The notes: generated by a model from the sequence alone, not told the origin. A stretch of 5,066 nucleotides of DNA from Bacteroidales bacterium (GCA_016936695.1 JAFGXK010000124.1:1-5066); one strand, 5' to 3'; positions 1-5,066 are shown, numbered from the stretch's first letter. A program made the numbers and translations.

Positions 1-240
1 GGCAAGGAAGAGATAATAAGGGAGCTGATCCCGAAATCGCTCAAAATACAATTCTACAAGGCGATACTCGACTCCTTTGTGGCTGAGAACGGTGCCAGGA
101 TGACTGCAATGCACAAGGCTACTGATAATGCCACAACCATGATCAGCGAGCTTACACTGCAGTACAACAAGGCTAGGCAAGCATCCATCACGAACCAGAT
201 CCTTGAAGTTGTCAGCGGGGCTGAGGCGTTAAAAGGATAA
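1..240 (+). CDS. atpG: F1F0 ATP synthase gamma subunit, C-terminal part (5' end outside window)
   Basis: This is the last 79 codons of a reading frame open from the window edge to a TAA at 238-240. The translation contains ENGARMTAMHKATDNA and then YNKARQASITNQILEVVSGA, which is the highly conserved C-terminal helix of F1 gamma. In the family this helix pairs with the N-terminal helix to form the rotating coiled-coil shaft inside the alpha3-beta3 ring, and it couples proton flow through F0 to catalysis on the beta subunits. The enzyme is peripheral on the cytoplasmic face of the inner membrane. The C-terminus is intact and of normal length; the N-terminal part, including any internal insertions, cannot be seen. 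The next gene starts 29 nt downstream, so co-transcription is likely. Confidence 0.96.
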   Translation, partial: GKEEIIRELIPKSLKIQFYKAILDSFVAENGARMTAMHKATDNATTMISELTLQYNKARQASITNQILEVVSGAEALKG

Positions 241-269
241 GCAATGAAATTCTGATAGCAGAAAGGGAT

Positions 270-1241
270 ATGTACACTCAACCGGAACTGAAAAAAATAA
301 TTGACACATCGCTTGTCAACCTTTCCTACAATCAGGAGTCGGAAAGACTTACCGACCCGGTTAAGTATGTCCTTTCAATCGGCGGAAAACGGCTCAGGCC
401 GGTCCTTGCACTGCTGGTCTGCGATATGTACGGCGATAAAATAGATGAGGCCGTCATCCCGGTTACAGGCCTCGAGGTCTTTCACAATTTTACTCTTGTC
501 CACGATGACATCATGGACAGGGCTCCCGTGAGAAGGGGATTCTCTACGGTTCACACGAAATGGAATGTCAATCAGGCAATTCTCTCGGGAGATATAATGG
601 CCTTCATGACCAATGAATGCCTGCTTCAGAGCCCGCTTAACATTCTTCAGAAAGTTTTCAGGATCTTCAACAAAACTGCCATAGAGGTATGTGTTGGCCA
701 GCAGCTTGACATGGATTTTGAAAAAGCCACCATAGTGTCGCGTGAAGAGTATATAAGAATGATAGAGCTCAAAACTGCTGTCCTGATAGCCGCTTCGGCA
801 CGGATAGGAGCACTTTTCGGCGGAGCAGATGACAGGGAAGCAGATATTATGTATGAGTTCGGGAGGAATCTTGGAATTGCATTCCAGATCAGGGATGATA
901 TACTCGACACCTACGGCGACAAGAAGGTTTTCGGCAAGACAACGGGAGGGGATATCCTGGCCCGGAAAAAAACCTTCCTGTATGTCAGAGCCATGGAAAT
1001 TGCATCAACGGAACAGAAGAAGAAGCTTCAGGAGTTGTACACTGCTGATAATGATCCGGTGTCGAAAGTCAGGGAAGTGACTGAATTGTATGATCAGCTC
1101 AGGATCAGGTCTTTTTCGGAGAGTCTAATGGAAGACTATCACAGGAGTGCCATGGGATTTCTTGAAAAAGCCGGAACTGCCGCCGACCGTAAGACAGAGC
1201 TGTCTAATCTGGCAGGATCGCTTTTTGGACGCGATAACTAA
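270..1241 (+). CDS. Trans-type polyprenyl diphosphate synthase (GGPP-synthase-like)
   Basis: This 323-residue protein condenses isopentenyl diphosphate onto an allylic diphosphate, giving a precursor for quinone side chains or other isoprenoids; it is expected to be cytosolic. Visible motifs in order are GGKRLRP (38-44, IPP binding), the first aspartate-rich motif DDIMD (79-83) followed by RR (88-89), KT (168-169), FQIRDDILD with the second aspartate-rich motif DDILD (209-213), and a GKTTGGD...KKT stretch (222-235). These bind the Mg-diphosphate groups, so the enzyme should be active. The fifth residue before the first DDxxD is Phe74, and the motif has no two-residue insertion. In family studies this combination is typical of short-chain, archaeal-type GGPP synthases, so a C20 product is my inference; longer chains cannot be excluded. 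The ATG at 270 fits the usual N-terminus (MYTQPELKK). A GAAAGGG lies only 2 nt upstream, too close for a normal Shine-Dalgarno site. The gene sits between atpG (29 nt) and atpD (54 nt). Confidence 0.93.
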   Translation: MYTQPELKKIIDTSLVNLSYNQESERLTDPVKYVLSIGGKRLRPVLALLVCDMYGDKIDEAVIPVTGLEVFHNFTLVHDDIMDRAPVRRGFSTVHTKWNVNQAILSGDIMAFMTNECLLQSPLNILQKVFRIFNKTAIEVCVGQQLDMDFEKATIVSREEYIRMIELKTAVLIAASARIGALFGGADDREADIMYEFGRNLGIAFQIRDDILDTYGDKKVFGKTTGGDILARKKTFLYVRAMEIASTEQKKKLQELYTADNDPVSKVREVTELYDQLRIRSFSESLMEDYHRSAMGFLEKAGTAADRKTELSNLAGSLFGRDN

Positions 1242-1295
1242 AGAAATGATTGATTTGAGAGAAATATAATTTAAACACAATAATAATTCGGATTT

Positions 1296-2804
1296 ATGGC
1301 AAAGAATACTGGGAAAATAAGCCAGATCATCGGACCGGTGGTTGACGTGGTGTTTGACAGACAGGGTGTTGAAATGCCCGATATTTATGACGCCCTCGAG
1401 ATCAAAAGGAATGATGGTACATCCCTTATCGTTGAGTGTCAGCAGCATATTGGCGAGAATACGGTAAGAACCATTGCAATGGACTCAACCGATGGATTGC
1501 GCAGGGGGATGGAGGTCATAGCAACGGGGGCACCGATCACGATGCCTATCGGTGACCAGATAAAGGGACGTCTCATGAATGTGACGGGAGAAGCTATAGA
1601 CGGGATCGGAGTACTCGACAGGAAAGGAGGTTATCCTATTCACAGAAAACCCCCGAAATATGAGGATCTTTCAACTGAGAAGGAGGTTCTCTACACCGGT
1701 ATCAAGGTGATCGACCTTATCGAGCCTTACTCAAAGGGCGGTAAAATCGGTCTGTTTGGCGGTGCGGGTGTCGGGAAAACAGTTGTTATTCTTGAGCTTA
1801 TTAACAATATTGCAAAAGCCTATTCCGGATTATCAGTTTTTGCCGGGGTTGGAGAAAGGACCAGGGAAGGGAACGATCTTTTGCGCGAGATGCTTGAAGC
1901 CGGTGTAATAAATTACGGGAAAGAGTTTCTCAAGAATATGGAATCGGGAGGATGGGATCTCTCAACGGTCGACCATGCTGCTCTTAAGGAATCCAAGCTT
2001 GCGCTTGTTTTCGGGCAGATGAACGAACCCCCCGGAGCAAGGGCAAGGGTTGCACTATCGGGACTTTCGGTAGCCGAACATTTCAGGGACGGCGACGGGA
2101 AAAGCGGCGGAAGGGATATCCTTTTCTTCATGGATAACGTATTCCGTTTCACCCAGGCCGGATCTGAAGTATCCGCACTTCTCGGACGTATGCCTTCGGC
2201 CGTTGGTTACCAGCCGACTCTTTCGACCGAGATGGGTATAATGCAGGAGCGTATCACATCGACGCGTCACGGTTCGATCACCTCGGTACAGGCAGTGTAT
2301 GTGCCGGCCGACGACCTGACCGACCCTGCACCTGCAACTACATTCGCCCACCTCGATGCAACGACCGTGCTCAGCCGTAAGATTTCGGAACTCGGTATTT
2401 ATCCGGCTGTCGATCCTCTTGATTCCACATCAAGGATACTTTCAGCAGACATTGTCGGAGATGCACATTACAACTGTGCACAACGGGTCAAGGAAATTCT
2501 GCAGAGATATAATGAGCTGCAGGATATAATAGCCATCCTCGGGATGGATGAACTGTCAGAAGAAGACAAGCTGGTCGTTCACAGGGCAAGAAGGGTTCAG
2601 AGGTTCCTTTCTCAGCCTTTCCATGTGGCCGAACAGTTCACAGGTATAAAGGGAGCTCTTGTTTCAATCGAGGATACAATTAAGGGATTCAATATGATTC
2701 TCGAAGGAAAGGTTGACCAGTATCCGGAATCGGCATTTATGCTGGTCGGCACCATCGAAGATGCAATAGAAAAGGGAGAGAAAATTCTCGCCCAGTCAAA
2801 GTAA
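1296..2804 (+). CDS. atpD: F1F0 ATP synthase beta (catalytic) subunit
   Basis: This 502-residue protein is the catalytic F1 subunit, making ATP from ADP and phosphate as gamma rotates. It shows an N-terminal beta-barrel (about 1-80), Walker A GGAGVGKT (155-162, Lys161/Thr162), GERTREG with the catalytic Glu187 and Arg188, Walker B ILFFMD (275-280), the PAPATTFAHLDATTVLS segment (344-360), the family signature PAVDPLDSTS (370-379) with the adenine-stacking Tyr369 just before it, and a canonical DELSEED lever (418-424). All key residues are present. It is about 40 residues longer than the E. coli protein as I recall it. Most of the excess is a block of about 27 residues between GERTREGND and FGQMNEPPG (roughly 200-235), plus about 5 residues near 266-272. 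It starts 54 nt after the prenyl synthase in an A/T-rich leader with no clear ribosome binding site. Its partner atpC follows only after a 145-bp repeat-filled spacer. Confidence 0.98.
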   Translation: MAKNTGKISQIIGPVVDVVFDRQGVEMPDIYDALEIKRNDGTSLIVECQQHIGENTVRTIAMDSTDGLRRGMEVIATGAPITMPIGDQIKGRLMNVTGEAIDGIGVLDRKGGYPIHRKPPKYEDLSTEKEVLYTGIKVIDLIEPYSKGGKIGLFGGAGVGKTVVILELINNIAKAYSGLSVFAGVGERTREGNDLLREMLEAGVINYGKEFLKNMESGGWDLSTVDHAALKESKLALVFGQMNEPPGARARVALSGLSVAEHFRDGDGKSGGRDILFFMDNVFRFTQAGSEVSALLGRMPSAVGYQPTLSTEMGIMQERITSTRHGSITSVQAVYVPADDLTDPAPATTFAHLDATTVLSRKISELGIYPAVDPLDSTSRILSADIVGDAHYNCAQRVKEILQRYNELQDIIAILGMDELSEEDKLVVHRARRVQRFLSQPFHVAEQFTGIKGALVSIEDTIKGFNMILEGKVDQYPESAFMLVGTIEDAIEKGEKILAQSK

Positions 2805-2808
2805 TCCT

Positions 2809-2850
2809 GTTACTGGTTGCTGGTTGCTGGTTGTTGGTTACTGGTTACTG
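2809..2850 (+). repeat. Left arm of inverted heptamer array: six GTTRYTG units
   Basis: Six contiguous 7-bp units begin at 2809, 2816, 2823, 2830, 2837 and 2844 and read GTTACTG, GTTGCTG, GTTGCTG, GTTGTTG, GTTACTG, GTTACTG. A decayed seventh unit (GTTAAGA) follows at 2851. The array begins 4 nt after the atpD stop codon. The 7-bp period is not a multiple of three and has no open frame of interest, so it is non-coding. It is the reverse-complement counterpart of the array at 2885-2940. Confidence 0.93.
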
Positions 2851-2933
2851 GTTAAGATGCACCGGCAACCTGGTACTTGTCAACAAACAACAAGCAACTA
2901 GCAACGAGCAACAAGCAACGAGCAACAAGTAAC
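2809..2933 (+). promoter_or_regulatory. Predicted long imperfect hairpin in the atpD-atpC spacer
   Basis: Placing unit 2809-2815 opposite 2927-2933 and continuing inward aligns 42-nt arms (2809-2850 with 2892-2933). I count about 33 Watson-Crick pairs plus two G-U pairs. Most units pair over six consecutive bases, with a recurrent mismatch at the seventh. The 41-nt loop contains a small hairpin at 2861-2874 (ACC/GGT and GG/CC around CAA, with one bulged T). No U-run follows, so it does not look like a simple intrinsic terminator. As RNA it could protect the atpD 3' end or tune atpC translation; that role is inference. Confidence 0.6.
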
Positions 2934-2940
2934 CCGCAAC
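2885..2940 (-). repeat. Right arm of inverted heptamer array: eight NAGYAAC-type units
   Basis: Eight contiguous 7-bp units starting at 2885 read AAACAAC, AAGCAAC, TAGCAAC, GAGCAAC, AAGCAAC, GAGCAAC, AAGTAAC and CCGCAAC. A weaker unit (TGTCAAC) precedes them at 2878. Read on the minus strand, these are GTTGCTN units, the same family as the left arm. The last unit ends 9 nt before the atpC start codon. Confidence 0.92.
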
Positions 2941-2949
2941 TTCTTTAAA

Positions 2950-3195
2950 ATGAAGATAGAAATCATTACTCCTGACAAAAAGATATTTGATGGGGAGATC
3001 AAATCAGTAAGGGTTCCCGGCAAAAAAGGTTCCTTCCAGGTACTGAAAGACCATGCTCCCATTATTTCAACTCTCGAAAACGGACCGGTGATAATCGTCG
3101 ACATGACCGGAAATGAATCAATATTCGAGATCAATGGCGGTGTGATTGAGGTAAAAGCCAACAAGATCATTCTGCTGGCCGAATCGGTTAAATAA
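2950..3195 (+). CDS. atpC: F1F0 ATP synthase epsilon subunit, short form (beta-sandwich only)
   Basis: This 81-residue protein matches the N-terminal beta-sandwich of F1 epsilon. It opens with MKIEIITPDKKIFDGEI, has VRVPGKKGSFQVLKDHAPIIS (about 20-40) where the family has its conserved G.(F/M).(V/I)L..H.P motif, continues with INGGVIEVKANKIILLAE (about 61-78), and ends there. This domain docks on gamma and the c-ring at the foot of the rotor. The C-terminal two-helix domain of longer epsilons (about 130-140 residues in E. coli) is absent. That domain carries the known autoinhibitory function, so epsilon-type inhibition by arm extension should be lacking. The short form is, to my knowledge, usual in Bacteroidota and is not a local truncation: a clean TAA follows and the next gene starts 11 nt later. 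No Shine-Dalgarno sequence is visible, and the start lies just after the heptamer array. Confidence 0.95.
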   Translation: MKIEIITPDKKIFDGEIKSVRVPGKKGSFQVLKDHAPIISTLENGPVIIVDMTGNESIFEINGGVIEVKANKIILLAESVK

Positions 3196-3206
3196 ATCCA
3201 TCTCTG

Positions 3207-4619
3207 ATGACCTCCGATGAATTCAGGAAACACGCTCATGAACTGGTCGACTGGATGGCCCGTTACATGGATGAGGTTGAAAAATATCCCGTAAAATCGA
3301 CAGTAAAACCAGGGGAGATATTCAGCAAACTGCCTGACGATCCTCCCGTAAAACCTGAATCTTTCGAATCGTTCATGAAAGACATGGACGAGATTATAAT
3401 GCCGGGCATTACCCACTGGCAGAGCCCGAATTTCTATGCATATTTTCCGGCTAACACGAGCGCACCTTCCATTCTTGCTGAAATGATCATGGCAACACTG
3501 GGAGCTCAGTGCATGATCTGGGAAACATCCCCTTCGGCTGCCGAACTCGAGGAAAAAATGATGATCTGGCTGAGGGACCTGATCAGGCTGCCGAAAACTT
3601 TCGAGGGTGTGATCCAGGATTCGGCCTCAACCTCCACACTTGCCGCCATTTTGACCGCAAGGGAGAAGGCTACTGATTTCACTGCTAATGATGAAGGAGC
3701 CGCCGCATTACCCGGATTAAGGGTCTATTGCTCGGAGCAGACTCATTCCTCGATTGAGAAGGCTGTCAAAATAAGCGGTATTGGAAGAAAGAATCTGGTG
3801 AGGATACCTGTCCGGAAAGACTTCACCATGGATGTGCAGAAACTCAGGGAAGCCATTGAAAACGATAAAAAGGCCGGTTTAAAGCCTTGCTGCGTTATTG
3901 CCACTATCGGAACGACAGGAACCACTGCAATCGATCCGCTCAAGCCAATTGGCAGGATATGTGCCGAAAATGGCATCTGGCTGCATGTAGATGCCGCAAT
4001 GGGGGGAACAGCCCTTATCCTTCCCGAATACCAGTGGATGCTGGATGGCCGTGAATTCATTGATTCCATAGTATTCAATCCTCATAAATGGATGTTCACC
4101 GGATTCGATTGTTCGGCTTATTTTGTGAAGAATCCGGCTTATCTTATCAAGACATTCGAGGTCCATCCGGAATATCTCAGGACAAGGACCAGGGGAGCGG
4201 TGAATGACTACCGCGACTGGGGAGTACCTCTCGGTCGAAGATTCAGGGCTCTCAAGCTCTGGAGCGTTATCAGGATGTACGGTGTTGAAGGACTTCGCGA
4301 CAAGGTCCGGGGACATATCAGGATAGCAAAGCGGCTGGCAGAAATGATAATGCGTGAGAATGACTTTCAGATACTGGCTCCCGTTACCCTGAATGTTGTA
4401 TGTTTCAGGTACAAACCCTCCGGAAAGGATGAAGAAGAACTCAACAGGCTGAATGAAACACTGAACCACTGGCTGAATGATGAGGGGAAGATTTATCTGA
4501 CTCATACCACCGTCAACGGGGTCTATACCCTGCGGATGGTAACCGGCCAGACAAACGTCACTCCGGAGCATGTTGAATTAGCCTGGAAGCTGATTGTGAA
4601 AACCGCAAGGGAACTTTAG
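3207..4619 (+). CDS. PLP-dependent group II amino acid decarboxylase, aromatic-L-amino-acid decarboxylase type
   Basis: This 470-residue cytosolic enzyme should remove the alpha-carboxyl of an amino acid, probably aromatic, to give an amine and CO2. It aligns from residue 1 with animal AADC/DDC (recalled, not searched): EFRKHAHELVDWMARYM, then IIMPGITHWQSPNFYAYFP (63-81), SEQTHSS with cofactor-stacking His180, LHVDAA with Asp262, NPHKW with Schiff-base Lys294, PEYLR with Tyr323 on the catalytic loop, DYRDWGVPLGRRFRALK (334-350) and Arg443 near the C-terminus. Conserved His180 and Tyr323 favour decarboxylase over aldehyde-synthase chemistry. Pocket positions differ from human AADC: Ala82 for Thr, Gln101 for Ile, Met103 for Phe, so the substrate is uncertain (tyrosine, DOPA, tryptophan, phenylalanine or another). 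The N-terminal fit supports the ATG at 3207. It starts 11 nt after atpC, suggesting one transcript; no transporter is visible beside it. Confidence 0.93.
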   Translation: MTSDEFRKHAHELVDWMARYMDEVEKYPVKSTVKPGEIFSKLPDDPPVKPESFESFMKDMDEIIMPGITHWQSPNFYAYFPANTSAPSILAEMIMATLGAQCMIWETSPSAAELEEKMMIWLRDLIRLPKTFEGVIQDSASTSTLAAILTAREKATDFTANDEGAAALPGLRVYCSEQTHSSIEKAVKISGIGRKNLVRIPVRKDFTMDVQKLREAIENDKKAGLKPCCVIATIGTTGTTAIDPLKPIGRICAENGIWLHVDAAMGGTALILPEYQWMLDGREFIDSIVFNPHKWMFTGFDCSAYFVKNPAYLIKTFEVHPEYLRTRTRGAVNDYRDWGVPLGRRFRALKLWSVIRMYGVEGLRDKVRGHIRIAKRLAEMIMRENDFQILAPVTLNVVCFRYKPSGKDEEELNRLNETLNHWLNDEGKIYLTHTTVNGVYTLRMVTGQTNVTPEHVELAWKLIVKTAREL

Positions 4620-4858
4620 AGCTTGTATCCGCTCAATCCTTTTCCTTTTCCGATATTCATGCCGAAAATATTGACTCCGAACAACATCTCCTGTTTTTTG
4701 TAAAAGACGCCCAAAATAAAGATGTGGTTATTATTTCCAGGATTTTCAGCCGTACCAAACATGAATTCATTCTATTCCGGCACCTGGGATATCGCCTTCG
4801 AATCGCCTTGCTGTACTTAATGCTTTTCTGCTGTACCAAACATTTAGGATATCTTTAA

Positions 4859-4875
4859 CGACACCTGGGGTGTCG
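4859..4875 (+). repeat. Stem-loop 1 (7-bp stem, TGG loop), REP-like
   Basis: CGACACC pairs perfectly with GGTGTCG around a three-base TGG loop. It is followed directly by ACTTCCA, the same tail that follows stem-loop 3. A weakened copy (CGGCACC...ATATCG) lies 81 bp upstream at 4778-4794. Confidence 0.8.
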
Positions 4876-4882
4876 ACTTCCA

Positions 4883-4904
4883 GTAGCCCGGGTGTCGCCC
4901 CGGG
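4883..4904 (+). repeat. Stem-loop 2 with 5' GTAG, REP-like
   Basis: CCCGGG (4887-4892) pairs with CCCGGG (4899-4904) around the six-base loop TGTCGC, and a G-T pair can extend the base. GTAG (4883-4886) sits exactly at the 5' foot. In proteobacterial REP elements a GTAG or GGAG tetranucleotide at the foot of the hairpin is the recognition mark for RAYT transposases. Whether the same rule holds in this lineage is inference, and a four-base match can arise by chance. Confidence 0.6.
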
Positions 4905-4927
4905 TAAATGGCACCACACAATTATAA

Positions 4928-4944
4928 CAACCCTGGAAGGGTTG
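4928..4944 (+). repeat. Stem-loop 3 (7-bp stem, GGA loop), REP-like or IS left-end hairpin
   Basis: CAACCCT pairs perfectly with AGGGTTG around a GGA loop. The ACTTCCA tail at 4945-4951 matches the tail of stem-loop 1. It lies 68 nt before the transposase start, so it could also be the left-end hairpin recognised by an IS200/IS605-type transposase. Confidence 0.75.
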
Positions 4945-4969
4945 ACTTCCAATTGCTTATTTTATTTAT

Positions 4970-5000
4970 TTTGTTTATGTTTGTTGTGCTGCTAACTTTA
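4970..5000 (+). promoter_or_regulatory. Possible Bacteroidota-type promoter for the transposase gene
   Basis: TTTG at 4970-4973 and TAACTTTA at 4993-5000 resemble the Bacteroidota consensus (TTTG at -33, TAnnTTTG at -7), with a 19-nt spacer and one mismatch in the -7 box. The implied leader before the ATG at 5013 would be very short. In such T-rich sequence a chance match is quite possible. Confidence 0.3.
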
Positions 5001-5012
5001 ATTGGAATAAAT

Positions 5013-5066
5013 ATGTCAACCTACACCCAGATTCTTTACCAGATAGTCTTTGGTAGTAAAGACTAC
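5013..5066 (+). CDS. IS200-like / REP-associated tyrosine (Y1) transposase, N-terminal fragment (runs off window)
   Basis: Eighteen codons from an ATG to the window edge read MSTYTQILYQIVFGSKDY. The MSTYTQILYQIVF opening is what I recall for small Y1-type transposases of the IS200/RAYT group in Bacteroidota, which usually continue with a beta strand and later an HUH motif and a catalytic Tyr. Those enzymes nick single-stranded hairpin DNA. The usual continuation STKNRE is changed here to GSKDY. Whether the gene is complete, and whether HUH and Tyr are present, cannot be seen. The stem-loop cluster just upstream supports the call. The gene is separated from the ATP synthase group and probably belongs to an independent mobile or domesticated unit. 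Confidence 0.72.
   Translation, partial: MSTYTQILYQIVFGSKDY

Larger units (their letters stand above)
4752..4904 (+). repeat. Degenerate tandem direct repeat, 81-bp period
   Basis: Two blocks recur at exactly the same spacing of 81 bp. GTACCAAACAT is found at 4752-4762 and 4833-4843. A stem-loop block of 23 bases is found at 4778-4800 and 4859-4881, with 18 of 23 identical. The sequence between the blocks is poorly conserved (about 5 of 15), and the part after them is partly similar (about 9 of 18). The second copy keeps a perfect hairpin while the first has lost pairs, so this looks like an old duplication or two insertions of one element, with copy one decaying. Confidence 0.75.
4620..5012. 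other. Intergenic region without a convincing gene
   Basis: I see no gene here. The left part (4620-4751) is A/T-rich and contains no clear terminator after the decarboxylase and no recognisable RNA. The right part (4752-4944) holds a diverged tandem repeat and three stem-loops, listed separately. The final stretch (4951-5012) is very T-rich and leads into a transposase start. Short open frames on either strand have no recognisable protein content and overlap the repeats. Confidence 0.7.

Noticed and set aside
244..255. Tiny frame ATG AAA TTC TGA between atpG and the prenyl synthase
   Set aside because: Three codons plus a stop can occur by chance and nothing marks it as a leader peptide.
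1254..1291. Possible promoter before atpD (TTTG at 1254, TATAAT at 1265, TAATTCGG at 1284)
   Set aside because: Spacings do not fit either the Bacteroidota or the sigma-70 pattern, and the leader is simply A/T-rich.
2809..2940. CRISPR array
   Set aside because: The units are contiguous 7-mers in two opposite arms with no spacers of 25-40 bp.
2809..2940. Intrinsic terminator after atpD
   Set aside because: The stem is long and imperfect, not G/C-rich, and is not followed by a T-run on the + strand.
2898..3416. Minus-strand open frame of 172 codons across atpC and the decarboxylase start
   Set aside because: It is antisense to two strongly identified genes and its end is translated from the heptamer array; no recognisable protein features.
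3879..4571. Minus-strand open frame of 230 codons inside the decarboxylase
   Set aside because: It is a long shadow of a well-conserved coding sequence and has no recognisable domain.
4622..4858. Plus-strand open stretch of about 79 codons after the decarboxylase
   Set aside because: It lacks a plausible early start codon, runs into the repeat region and shows no familiar motif. I considered a gene remnant but cannot support it.
4657..4952. Two short minus-strand open frames (60 and 61 codons)
   Set aside because: They overlap each other and the stem-loop repeats, and their sequence comes from the palindromes.

Overview
The window reads as a piece of a Bacteroidota chromosome, most like a Bacteroidales-type lineage. 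Four features suggest this: an F1 beta subunit of about 500 residues with an extra block after the GERTREG motif, an epsilon subunit cut down to its N-terminal beta-sandwich, starts without a clear Shine-Dalgarno sequence, and a Bacteroidota-style small Y1 transposase beginning at the right edge. Apart from that last gene fragment, every gene is on the + strand.

Layout. 1-240 is the 3' end of atpG (F1 gamma). 270-1241 is a trans-type polyprenyl diphosphate synthase with both aspartate-rich motifs. 1296-2804 is atpD (F1 beta). 2805-2949 is an unusual spacer built from two opposed arrays of a 7-bp repeat, which together form a long imperfect hairpin ending 9 nt before the atpC start. 2950-3195 is atpC (short F1 epsilon). 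3207-4619 is a full-length PLP-dependent group II decarboxylase of the aromatic-L-amino-acid decarboxylase type, starting 11 nt after atpC. 4620-5012 has no convincing gene. Its right part holds a degenerate tandem repeat with an 81-bp period and three compact stem-loops. At 5013 the first 18 codons of an IS200/REP-associated (Y1) transposase run off the window.

How the genes work together. atpG, atpD and atpC encode parts of the F1 motor: central stalk, catalytic subunit and stalk foot. The prenyl synthase between atpG and atpD makes isoprenoid diphosphates, which feed quinone or other lipid pathways, so it touches membrane energetics only indirectly. The short gaps (29, 54 and 11 nt) suggest a shared transcript, except that the 145-bp hairpin spacer separates atpD from atpC. 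The decarboxylase is probably co-transcribed with atpC; its substrate cannot be fixed from sequence, and several pocket positions differ from animal AADC.

The most interesting non-coding signals are the heptamer inverted array between atpD and atpC, and the stem-loop cluster in front of the Y1 transposase. The second resembles the REP/RAYT arrangement, in which a domesticated transposase acts on dispersed hairpins. No wholly new multi-gene system is evident.
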